Assembly: GCF_051622035.1 (NCBI RefSeq)
Contig: NC_135360.1
Coordinates: forward strand, 24,131,206-24,195,205
Source of the DNA: Arctopsyche grandis
Taxonomy: Eukaryota > Arthropoda > Insecta > Trichoptera > Hydropsychidae
Length of the DNA stretch: 64,000 nt
Reading direction: 5' to 3'
The notes beneath the pieces were generated by a model. That model saw nothing but the letters and a program-made list of their open reading frames with translations, ran no database searches and was not told the origin of the DNA. This document shows, piece after piece, positions 32,583-43,600 of the stretch (position 1 is the first letter of the stretch; each line of letters starts with the position of its first letter). A program made the position numbers and the translations under genes.

Positions 32583-33859
32583 GGTTAGGGTGACCATACG
32601 TCCAGTTTTGGAAGGGACAGTCTCGTATTTTACTAATTACTAACCTCTTCTTAGTTCAGAAACGATTTGATCGTGTGACGAAGTTTGGGTTCTTATCCGA
32701 TCGTTTTCAAATTTTGCCATTTTTTACAAACCTCTTCTTACTTTCACTTACGATCACTAGTCAAAAAAATTTTGGGCTCTTATCCGATCGTTTTCATACT
32801 TTGCCATTATGGTCGGTTTGGTCATCAATATTATTATTACGTGCATTGCTTTCGTCCCGTCGTTTTCATAAAATTGTTTGATTTGTCCCGTTTTGTCCGT
32901 CCACTGATGCACAGCCGAATTTTATAATATGAACATATGTATTTTTCATTGTTTTTCAAAATTATTTTGTTTCCAAAAACAAATATTTATATATAAATCA
33001 GATTTATTGATTTTTAAGTAACATTAAAATATTTTGTTACGTGATTCATTATACAAGTTTTCTCGTGACCAGTTTTAGCGTGTGACCGGTTTTCTCGTGA
33101 CCAGTTTTAGCGTGTGACCAATTTTCTAGTGACAAGTTTTAGCGTGTGACCAGTTTTCTCGTGACCAGTTTCAGCATGTGACCAGTTTTCTCGTGACCAG
33201 TTTTAGCGTGTGACTAGTTTTCTCGTGACCAGTTTTAGCGTGACGGATGATCACGAGTGACCGATCTAGAGCGACCAGTTGTCCTGTGACAGGTTCACAT
33301 TTGACTAGTAATCACCGAACTGTGCTATTACATAAACATCATAATTATTTTTAAATAACTGTAAAATACAATATTATACTATATTTAATTTTTTATCTTG
33401 TTTCATTTTCTTCTTTTGAAGAAATGTACGTTCTGGTAAAAATTATATTACTGAACAAAAGAAGAAATGATAAGTAAAAATGAAATAAATCAAAGTTTTC
33501 AGTTGCACATAATTTTTACTATTAAAAGAGAACATCTTTTTGGAAAATTTGTAGTTATTTTAATGTTAATTTTACGTTTTAGAAAAAAATCAGTCTGCAG
33601 CGCATGAACATCAGATTTTTATTGTTTGTTTTTGTTTAAATCTTGTTTCTGATTTCCTTGTACACGAGAATATACATTCTAAAAAAATATATGTATATAA
33701 TATATATAAAAATATATATGACTCTATTAATGGTTATTTGAGTGAAAAATTATAAAATTTATGGACGTGCAACTCTTTTTTTTTATATATGGGTGGTGGG
33801 GGGGGACAATTTTTTTTCGTAGCGTCCCGTTTTGAGTCCTGGGTAATATGATCACCCTA
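32583..33859. mobile_element. TAGGGTGACCATA-type element carrying a tandem array
   Basis: The left end TAGGGTGACCATACGTCC and the right end (read inward) TAGGGTGATCATATTACCC are inverted. The outer flanks GCATTGGT (before the hAT insertion, near 31556) and GCATTTAT (33860) agree at 6 of 8 bases. The hAT element at 31569 inserted into its extreme left end. The interior has a roughly 100-bp direct duplication (32680-32800) and the array at 33057-33270. No transposase. Confidence 0.55.
33057..33270. repeat. ~32-bp tandem array
   Basis: Six to seven alternating phrases TTTTCTCGTGACCAG and TTTTAGCGTGTGACCAG, with a combined period of about 32 bp. It degenerates toward 33310, where GTGACC spacing is lost. 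Non-coding. Confidence 0.85.
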
Positions 33860-34968
33860 GCATTTATGGAGGATGATGATCGATTGAAAATCGTAAAAAC
33901 GACAGATTCGGAATCAACAATTTGAATTTAGACGAAATCTTTAAAAGTATGTACTTTATTTATTTATGGTGCATAAAAGTGACCATATGACAAAAATAAA
34001 TTAAGATAATATTTTTAATGTGCTTATATTTGTTGAATTACATACATATGTACATAAGTCAGGTGTTATATAATTATAAAATTGTATTATAAATCGAGTA
34101 AAGTTATTGAATTATATAATTTAATTTTATACAAATTGTTTTGTGTTTGACGTGTAGAAAAATATATGTACATATGTTTGTTCAGCGGTTTGAAAAGGAA
34201 ACATATTTATAGGTGTATTTTATCAAGTTGATATGTGTTGGCAATTAATTAAATGGCAAATATGTATAGACTTATCCCAATTCTAAACTTTGTAATGTAA
34301 GGAAAATTAAATTATTTAACGGATGTTTACTTGCATACTTACAAATCTAGACAACCAATAATTATTTACCCTACATAGGTCACGAGCGCTATAAGCTGTT
34401 GGGAAATATGAATGAATGAGATCAGCTCAGAAGAGGGAGAATTGGTTAGAAAGAGTTAAACTTTCACACTATATGTTACATAATACCTTTGCAGATTATT
34501 ACTACTATTTTAGTCATTCCAGCATAAATTCTGAAAACAAAGTGCTTTTATTTTTGAACTTCAATGTTATTGGTGAGATCTCAGAAACTAGCCAGTTGAA
34601 TTTTAAAATCAAAAATATAATCTTAAAACGCTATTGATTTTGCACGCCATTTTTTTGGGTTAACAATTGATTTTCAGATTGAGACATAAGTAAATTTCCA
34701 ACAAATATTCACATGTATATGTATATATGTACATACATACATATATGCATATTACGGATACATAGTAACAACACAAGTGCATAAATAAATCATAATATCA
34801 AAATGACCTTCAGATGTGGTTGACAATCACGACAAAAGAGTACAATGCTGTTTTCTTCACTAGTCTAGTCGTCCTTGACAGGATATATGTACATACTGTA
34901 TACTTTTGATGATTTAAATATAAGCAGATGTTTATTTTATTTTAGAACTACATCCATAAATACTACTT
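33860..34968. other. AT-rich intergenic DNA, no gene recognised
   Basis: Microsatellite-like TATG/TACA stretches (34040, 34700-34750) and AT-rich unique DNA. No frame with recognisable similarity. Confidence 0.5.
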
Positions 34969-34982
34969 AACACTTTATCAAA

Positions 34983-35922
34983 CTATACAGATGATACCGC
35001 TTGCTTCACAAGTAACAAAAAACCAGACACTATTCGTAAAACTCTTGAATTTGCAATTAAAACAATGACGGAACACTTCACACTAAGTGGAAAATTCAAA
35101 TTAATGAAACCAAAACAGACGCCATATTCTTTAGTGTTAGAAAGCATAAGCCAAGTTCAGATCTGAAAAAGTCTGAAATGTCAGTCAGTAATAAAATATT
35201 TAGGAGTAACGTTCGATAAAATAATGAGATGGGCACCTCACATTGAGGGAGCGAAATACAAGGCGATGCGGGGTATATCCTCAATATATCCAATATTTAA
35301 TCGCCATAGTTCTTTATCAACTCAAAATAGAATTATATCGCGCTCATATTACCTTTAACGTATGCTTCACCTGTATGGAATAACGCCTTGAATACTAACC
35401 TTTCCAAGTATCCAAGTAATACAAGATAAATCTCTAACAATAATTTATAATACACCCATATATACTAACTTGAAAAAACTGCATGTCATAAATAATATTC
35501 CGTTTGTCACAGACATTACTAACAAACTAACCAGTATATTCTATGACAGAATCACTAATAACCATACTTACACACTTGTGAAGAGTCTCGGTGATTACAA
35601 CAAAATGTCTATACCCTTCAGGTATAAACACAGATTACCTAAACACAATCTGCTTTAGGTCATCGACTTTAGAGAGTCTTTAATTAATATTATGTATTGG
35701 ATATATAATGAGCATTTATAAGAACTTAAATAGATTTTTGAGCTATTTTTCCTATTATGCTGTACATTAACATTAGAATAATATAATACTATGATTACTA
35801 ACAAAATTAAATTACAATTTTAAAATAGAAAATAATCAGTAGATAAGTAGCTATTAAAATAGATATAAGATGTATTGTGAACATAATTTCGTAATAATAA
35901 AAAGCATTTAAAAATCAAATCA
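34983..35922 (+). mobile_element. 5'-truncated LINE with target duplication
   Basis: The fragment opens with the reverse-transcriptase active-site region (YTDDTACF), then FKLMKPKQT and KYLGVTFD in shifted frames, typical of Jockey-like non-LTR elements. Stops and frame changes make it dead. The 3' untranslated part (35735-35918) matches 2392-2580. AACACTTTATCAAA flanks both sides (34969-34982, 35923-35936), a 14-bp target duplication. Confidence 0.8.
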
Positions 35923-35936
35923 AACACTTTATCAAA

Positions 35937-37488
35937 GAAATATGTCATTAGCAAATAAACACATATATGGCACTATTCAATTATTGTTTAATCTCTACAT
36001 ATTGTATTTGTAGTTATTTTAATTATACCGCATATTTTTAAGGTGGAGGTGCATTGAAATCAAGGTCTAATTTTTATCTTATTTCCTAAGTAGTTCTCAA
36101 TTTAAGCAACGCATATCTGTCATTAAATATTCAAATTTGGCGCGCTCAATTCTTCATGTGTCGTCTCTAAGTAAAGTACGCGAGATGGCGCGCAAAACGA
36201 GTTCGGGCTATATTGTGCACTGTATAAACACATATCAACATGTCACATTAATTCATGTAAATATAATTGTATAACAGATTATTTTGCGAATCTCATTGCA
36301 TTTGTATCGCACATTTTCAAAACTGGCCTTGTCATGAAATTACTGATCCGTGTAAATCGATAATTTAAGACGTTAGCTCGTCTCGCTGGATACGTGTCCA
36401 TCGATCACCTATGGTTGACAATAATTTGAGTTGACCTTATTCGATATTCTACAGAATTTTTACAGATATTAGTGTAGTGTCCGATATGTATGTATATATA
36501 TATTATTTAATTTTTTATCAGGTGTACATATATATTTTTTATCGTATACAATATGTCCCTAACAGCCATACTCCAGATATTAAACTAATTATCAATGTAA
36601 AAAAATGAGTGTTTATCATAACATGTTGACTGGAGTAGAGTGGAAGATAGCGTTGAAAACACTATCGTTCATTTTAGTTATACCACATAGTGATTTCTAA
36701 GTTGGAGTATTTATAAATTAATTTGTAGCAAAATTTGGAAACAATTTAGTTCCTACAAAATACCAAAGATATTTATTTTATTTTGGTTACACAAATAAAA
36801 AACTATCCTCTTTATGAGTTTCACATGTTAATGTAAACAGTCTTGTTATCAATATTTGTACATATAATAACATTGTAGACTTAAATAATTATGGTTTAAA
36901 GTGTTATTTATAGATATTGTTTTCTCTCAGCTTGAGACTAGTAATTATAATACTGATAATTTTCATGCTAATTTCAAATTGGAAACTGAAAAAATGGGAA
37001 TTTTCCAATTAAGTTCAAAAAATTTTGTTCTAATTTTACAAGCTACATATATTATTAGTAATTATAATTTAAATTTTGGCATATATATATATACTGCGAT
37101 GAGAACTTTCGAGTATTAAGTGGTTCCTATGTATAATTAATGGATTAATTTTGAGAATACATATTATATACGTATGTTGAATTGATGCAATAATATTTTT
37201 TTATTGAAGCATATTACTCTTTACAACTAAACTCTAAGTACTATTCTACAACTTGTAGACTGATATTTTTCATGGTAGTTCAGAAGATTAATTTATATTA
37301 ATAAAATTAATAAACCAATCACTTGAACTACACTTCATATTGTTGTACACGAGAGAGATATAATCGGACAAACAGTACTATCAGTCAGTATAGTTACAGT
37401 GTTTAATTGGTATATTTTTATTTTTTCAAGAGGCATATGTTGAGTTACATACAACTTTTTTAACGTATCAAACGAGGTTTGCATCTAC
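35937..37488. other. Intergenic DNA upstream of CRYL1
   Basis: AT-rich with no recognisable gene. A short GC-richer patch at 36160-36210 (GCGCGAGATGGCGCGC-like) stands out but contains no supported frame. Confidence 0.45.
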
Positions 37489-37497
37489 ATATATAAA
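37489..37497 (+). promoter_or_regulatory. TATA box of CRYL1
   Basis: TATATAAAAGG lies about 50 bp upstream of the CRYL1 start codon, in the sense orientation, with no other ATG in between. Spacing fits a TATA-type core promoter with a very short leader. Confidence 0.55.
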
Positions 37498-37542
37498 AGG
37501 CGCATTCTTCCATTGCTCGAGTAGTTTAACCTCGGCTTCACA

Positions 37543-38877
37543 ATGGCACAGTACAAGAGTGAAAAGATTGGTATTATTGGCAGGTAAGTTTATAGTGCAT
37601 TTGACCTGATTAAATAAAACAATGATGTTTTATAAATTCTTTTGCAAAAATATTTTCAGTGGACTTATTGGACGATCGTGGTCCATGTTGTTTGCTTCAG
37701 TTGGATATCAAGTTACAATATATGATATAATTCCATCTCAAGTTAAATCCGCTCTTGAAGATATCAAAACCCAATTGACCACTCTTCAGAGCAAAGGATT
37801 GCTGAGAGGAAAGTTGAATGCTGATCAGCAGTATCAGTGTATCAAAGGTATATATCGAAGCATTTGATATAAATTATTTAGATTTTGAAAAAATTCAAAT
37901 ATGTACTAATAGTTTACATTTGGTTTTAGGATCGTCTAGTCTCGCTGATACTGTAATGAATGCTATATTTTTGCAAGAGTGTGTGCCGGAAAATCTTGAG
38001 TTGAAAAAGAAATTATACGCTGAGTTGGACAGTGTTGTGAGCGACACGGTCATAATATCTAGTTCTACTAGTACATTTATGCCGTCATTATTCAGTGAAA
38101 CGTTAGCTCATCGTTCACAGGTTTTTATTTTTTCATATATTAACGATACCAAATTCACGCTACAAATTTATAAAACAAATTTCTGTCTAGGTGATTGTAT
38201 CTCATCCAGTAAACCCTCCTTACTATGTGCCGCTAGTCGAAATAGTACCTGCTCCATGGACGAAGCCTGAGATTGCTTTGAAGACAAGACAGATAATGGA
38301 GGAAATAGGTCAAGCGCCTGTATCTCTGTCGCGTGAGATAGAAGGATTTGCTTTGAATAGAATACAGTAAGTTTCATTTAATATATGTATTAAATATTCG
38401 TAATGTATGTATCAAATATTCGATATAACTGAAGTATTACATATGTTATTAGGTATGCAATTTTAAACGAAGTTTGGCGATTGGTGAGTGATAAGATTTT
38501 AAACGTCGAAGATATTGATAAAGTTATGTCAGAAGGTTTGGGAATGCGTTATGCATTTCTAGGTGCTCTTGAAACGGCTCATTTAAATGCCGAAGGAATG
38601 AAAAGCTACTGTGAACGGTAAACTCAAGTGACCTAAATTCGTTAATTGATATATCTTGGATGTTAACTGATTTATTGACTTCTTTTAAAGGTATTCTAAG
38701 ACGATTTATGCTGTGAGTGAAACGATGGGACCTACTCCAAAAATGGAAGGTCCGCAAGCTGAAGAAATAAGCAGGCAATTGAATGAAATGTGTCCTTTGG
38801 ATAAATTGGAGGAACGTAGAGCTTGGAGGGATGCTTGTTTGACAAAATTGTCTATTTTGAAAAATGAAATGAAGTGA
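37543..38877 (+). CDS. CRYL1: Lambda-crystallin homologue / L-gulonate 3-dehydrogenase
   Basis: A cytosolic NAD-dependent oxidoreductase of the 3-hydroxyacyl-CoA dehydrogenase superfamily. Characterised CRYL1 enzymes oxidise L-gulonate in the glucuronate-xylulose pathway. Six exons (37543-37583, 37660-37847, 37930-38120, 38191-38366, 38453-38617, 38691-38877) join in phase to 315 aa, close to the usual ~319. The nucleotide-binding fingerprint GSGLIGRSW begins at residue 13. [11 protein letters not shown] precedes the catalytic block [17 protein letters not shown], with the expected catalytic His at about residue 145. The C-terminal dimerisation domain is complete ([10 protein letters not shown]). 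AATAAA follows at 38942. The gene is intact and its introns are short. Confidence 0.93.
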
Positions 38878-39001
38878 TGAAATATTATCAAATTAAGATT
38901 TTACATATATATAGCTTTTTATAGTTTGTATTTTTTTTTTCAATAAAATTAATTTTTACACGTTTATTTTTATTTAGATTTATAAATTTAGTTCCCTTTA
39001 A

Positions 39002-39874
39002 AGGTCTGTTCATACCTAATCGGCACGAACCGACTTCAGCAGGTATCCGGCCGTACGAAAAGTATTCTTTGGTACATTTTGTATGGGTATATTCATACCA
39101 ACCGTCACCTTTACGCCACGGCAGGCTTACAGCAGTACCCGACATTTCCTGTTCATACCTTACAGCAACATCCGTCAACGTATCGTATCCTTCTTTTTGG
39201 CCATCGTAGAGATATACACGCGAATTACGTGCCTTGAGTCTGCCGCTTTGCTGTTTTGGACCAATTATCGAAAGTGACAGTTGACAGCTGTTCAATCTTT
39301 CGACATGGTTTTGGCGCTGACAATGAATTTTTGACAATGCTTCCTTAAATTTTGTAGATTTTTTGGTGATTTGTGTTTTTATTTTATCCAGTATTGTTTC
39401 AAATTGGTATCGGTTCATTCGGAAATATTTAAAAAAATTTTGTCCATCATCCACAAGCTCCTTATACAGTGTCCAAAACTCTCCTTCGGTTTTTCTATTT
39501 TTTAACATGGGATGCACATCAAAATGCATCCGTGCTTTTTTATTGCCTTCTTGAGCTTCTTCCAACAACAACGCGATTATACATAATTTTTGATCGATAA
39601 ACGCCGAAACATTTTTTCCGACTTGTATTCTGACGCGTAGCTACGAATGCACGTGTATGCATTCATATTATAAGTACTCAACAATACGACGTAAGCAATA
39701 TTGCGCCGTATCGTCATGGCCTGTAATGTATAAGTAAGCCGATTTTACCTTCCATTCGGCCAAAGTGCTGTAAACGTGACGTGACCGCGACGTGTAGGTA
39801 GATATGAATAGAAATGTAATAAAATGACATATTTGAAACGGTGTCGTGCAGTGCTGTTAAGTATGAACAGACCT
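39002..39874 (-). mobile_element. Non-autonomous PIF/Harbinger-like element with transposase N-terminal remnant
   Basis: 873 bp with inverted ends AGGTCTGTTCATACCTAAT and (read inward) AGGTCTGTTCATACTTAAC, flanked by TAA on both sides (38999-39001, 39875-39877). A minus-strand frame from 39571 resembles the N-terminal region of Harbinger transposases (FDVHPMLKNR, GEFWTLYKELVDDGQNFFKY, FRMNRYQFETIL). After about residue 80 it loses similarity, and the DDE catalytic part is missing. It lies just downstream of CRYL1. Confidence 0.8.
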
Positions 39875-40638
39875 TAAATGGTATATAAATTCTTTGATGA
39901 AAATGAAAAATTTCTACATTGGGCGGGGGCTATATTTTTGAGGTTTTGGCCGGATAACAAACTGTTAATATCAATTTTGTTTATTTTTCACACCAACTGG
40001 TATTTTGACAGTTGACTACAACAGTTGGGTATTACTTTTCGCAAATTAAATTACAATATTTTGTTTTTTCAAGTAAAATTTCAAAATTTGTATATGTAGA
40101 TTAAATGTATACGTCTTTAATATTTTCATTCAATACACATGACTTTGAGGTTATGAATTTTTTTGGTATGCCCTTTAAATATGACAAACTTATCTATAAA
40201 TACGTATGTATGTACCAATAATACATTTAGTGCAAAATATTATAGTTCACGAGTTCTCAAATTTTTGAATACTTATCTAAAATAATATTCGTGATTGTAA
40301 TATACTAATTATACATATGTATATATTATATACTGTAATAATTATTTTCAGAATCTACAAAATGGTTACCCACTTCCGAGAAAACGCATTGTACAATTTA
40401 TTTGTTTGATTCATGATTCATTGGTAATATGAAATGTTATCGTTATAATCTACTTCAGATAAGATCACTTTAATACAAAGCATCGTAAACAAAATATTAA
40501 CGGTAATTAAGTACATCACTCTTGTCGTTTTAACGTGTGAAGTATTGTCGCTTGTTTAGAATGTATGGTATGGCAATATTTTTCATTTATAATTTGTGGA
40601 TTAAACGTTAAAATTGTGTTAAATTAATTTATAGAAAA
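39875..40638. other. Intergenic DNA between Harbinger remnant and TMC
   Basis: AT-rich, no recognisable gene. The promoter of the TMC gene should lie in the right part, but I see no clear core element. Confidence 0.45.
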
Positions 40639-43600
40639 ATGCCGCGAATCAACAAGAACAAGGTGAGCATTGCCGATGACGTTATCGAACCTCAAAATTC
40701 ATTCGAAATGAGGCACCGATCATCAAATAGGAGGAGGCAGATGTTTGATAGGAGCATGAGTAGTGATGATGAGGGTTCAGGTTATATTTCAAACCGTGAT
40801 TGGTTAGAGGCAGCTAAGACTGTTAGGAGAACGCAATCTCTACACCGTAATGCAATGCAACAAAATGTAATAAAAATGCTGCCGTCACGGCATAATGCAT
40901 ATTTCGGTCAGTATATTCAATTATTTAATAATTAACACGATGGCGGCCGCTGACTCATATTTGTATCGTGTTGGGTGCACAACGCTTAGTGGCCGACTGA
41001 GCGAACTGTATCAGTCCACTGATACATTTTTGTATCATGTTTGCGTCAATCGTTTGTGGTCGATGATATAATTTTGTATCACGTTTTCGTCTTAAACGAA
41101 ATCGTGATACAAATATAGTAAAAAAAGCCAGTAAGCGTTGTGGACCCAACATGATACAAATATGAGTCAGCGGCCACCATAGTGTTAAATTGATTTGTAT
41201 TGATGAAATTTATTTTCATTAAATTACCTAACAACCCAATGCTGATCTCAACCTTCTCCAAGAACCTCTCCCACCTTCCTCTATCTCATGCTAGTGTCTT
41301 CTAGTTGGATGTACCGGCCATTTTCGTGTACCTGATGTTACAGTTCAACTTATATTTACCTTTCTATTGATTTGTAACCATTTGGATTCTTACTGCATGA
41401 CCTATTCGTCAAAGTATTCCAATTTTATAAATAATTTAAAATGTACATTAAAATCTTTAGGCACGGTACGAGTGAAAGTCTTAAATTCTGAAGATTTATC
41501 ATTGATTGACGGAGAATCACAAAATGAAGAAGAAAGCCAAGTTCAGGATATTGTACAACAAATAGAAGAAAATGAACTTTTAATGGAAGACACACCTGAC
41601 GGAGAGGCGTTGAGAATGTAAAATATTGCCGTGTAGAATCTTGTTTATTTTTTTTTTTGTATATAATCAAATATTGTTTTAGTGAAGCTCTTCGCGAAAT
41701 ACCTCAATGTTTAACTGTCAAAAGGAACATTAGAGCTAAGCTTTCAGCTTCTGTTAGTAGAAAGTCAAAGCATAGACCGATTGGTTGCTTTAAACGATTG
41801 AAATATAGAACAAGTTTTTGGTGGAAAAAGGTAAAAGTAATCCATACATAAGAACCTATTTATAAATAATGAAAAGTTTAATCAATACTTATAAAAAAAC
41901 AAATCTTTTGATAGATGAAACAGAATATACGAAATTTGCTATTTTCTATGGAACTCTGGTATGAAGGAATCCGCAATGTCGAGGGTCATTTTGGATCTGG
42001 AGTTGCAACATATTTTCGTTTTCTAAGATTGCTGTTTTTGTTGAACGTATTCCTGACACTATTTGTAGTGGGCTTTGTGGTTATTCCGCAGGCTCTACAC
42101 ACAAGCTACAATAACGCTACAATTGAATCATTACCGTTCAAATTTTTAGACATATTTACCGGACAAGTAAGCATTCATTTTTAACAATAAATTGTAATCG
42201 TAAAAGTACACACTTTATAAATAGTAGTTGTATTAATAGTCTCATATTTCCTTTGATTATTGTTTGTCACTAAGGATATGAGGACATGGATTACACAAGG
42301 TAAAGCATGTAAATTAATGAACAGTGGGATTTAGAATTATTTCATATTCAGATGTAGCTTACAAAATGTATTTTGTTCTTAATTTAATTTGCATATTTTA
42401 CAGGGCTCCTTCACCAATACAACACTATATTATGGATTTTACGCTCCGGATACAGTCAGTTCTAATAATATACTGTCTTACGATATACCGAATGCATATT
42501 TTTTTACAATGTTTTTCATGTATATATTTATTTTGGTTGTGCTTTCTATTAGGTATGTTACATTTTTTTTATAATACTAATGAATGTAATTAGATATAAA
42601 TTTTTGTTTTATTATTTTAGTGTTTTATTATTTTAGAATGGCGAGATCTTATAGGACAAGTTTCATTGAAACAGCAGGCGGATTGAAAAATGTGTATGCA
42701 AATAAAATCTTTTGTGGGTGGGACTTCAGCATTGCCACTGCAGAGGCAGCTTCATTGAAATCTAAAAGCATTTATAACGAATTGAGGGTATTGTATTTCA
42801 TCTAGAGTTATAATATTTATTTATTTTAAACATGCACAGGCCCGGCCCAAGGGTACATGGCACCCCTAGGAAAATTGGTTTCAGCCCCATCCCCTCCTTA
42901 AATTTTTAAACAATACATTTCATGAAAGTTGTTGAAATTTTATGTTAAAGAAAAAAACATGAAATTAAATTTACAATTTTTATTCAAAATAGGCACGTTT
43001 TATGTATAAAGAGGAATAAAATAAAAATTCGGTAATGAAGGCATTATTTTTATTCAACAATGAATTGAAGAATTTTATAGACTAACATTTCTTCACTCGA
43101 ATATGATTTTAATTTCGTGAATTAAATCCATCCCTGATTTATAGCCAGCAGCATAGCTCGGTCGTTAAGCTTCTGCTTAGCATCAAGAAGGTGCCGGGTT
43201 CAATCCCTGAATGAAAATGAAATTTTCAGAGTATGCTGTTGGTCAGACCTGGATTTGTGACTACAGGTTGATCGTTTCCTATCAGAGTTTGCAAATTTTC
43301 TCTGATTTCATTGTTGAAACGGTTCCCTGAAAAAAAATTGGCTAAAAATCCTTCCTACCTGCTATGTCACCACTATTTGAAGTTTGATTGATGTACAATA
43401 AAATTTATGTACAATTCATAGATGTCTCGCAATTCAACGACTTGTAATAAAAATGCTGCATTTGTATTTGTAATTGGCCAGGAAGGCGCATTTACCTGTA
43501 AGGCCTTCCTGGTATATATGTAAATAAATAAATAAATAAAATAAATATACATACATATGTTTCAGTGGTATTTTATATAAAATACAATTACAATACAATG

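Noticed and set aside
40955-41152. 65-aa minus-strand frame in TMC intron 1
   Set aside because: It lies wholly in a TTAA-flanked palindromic MITE.
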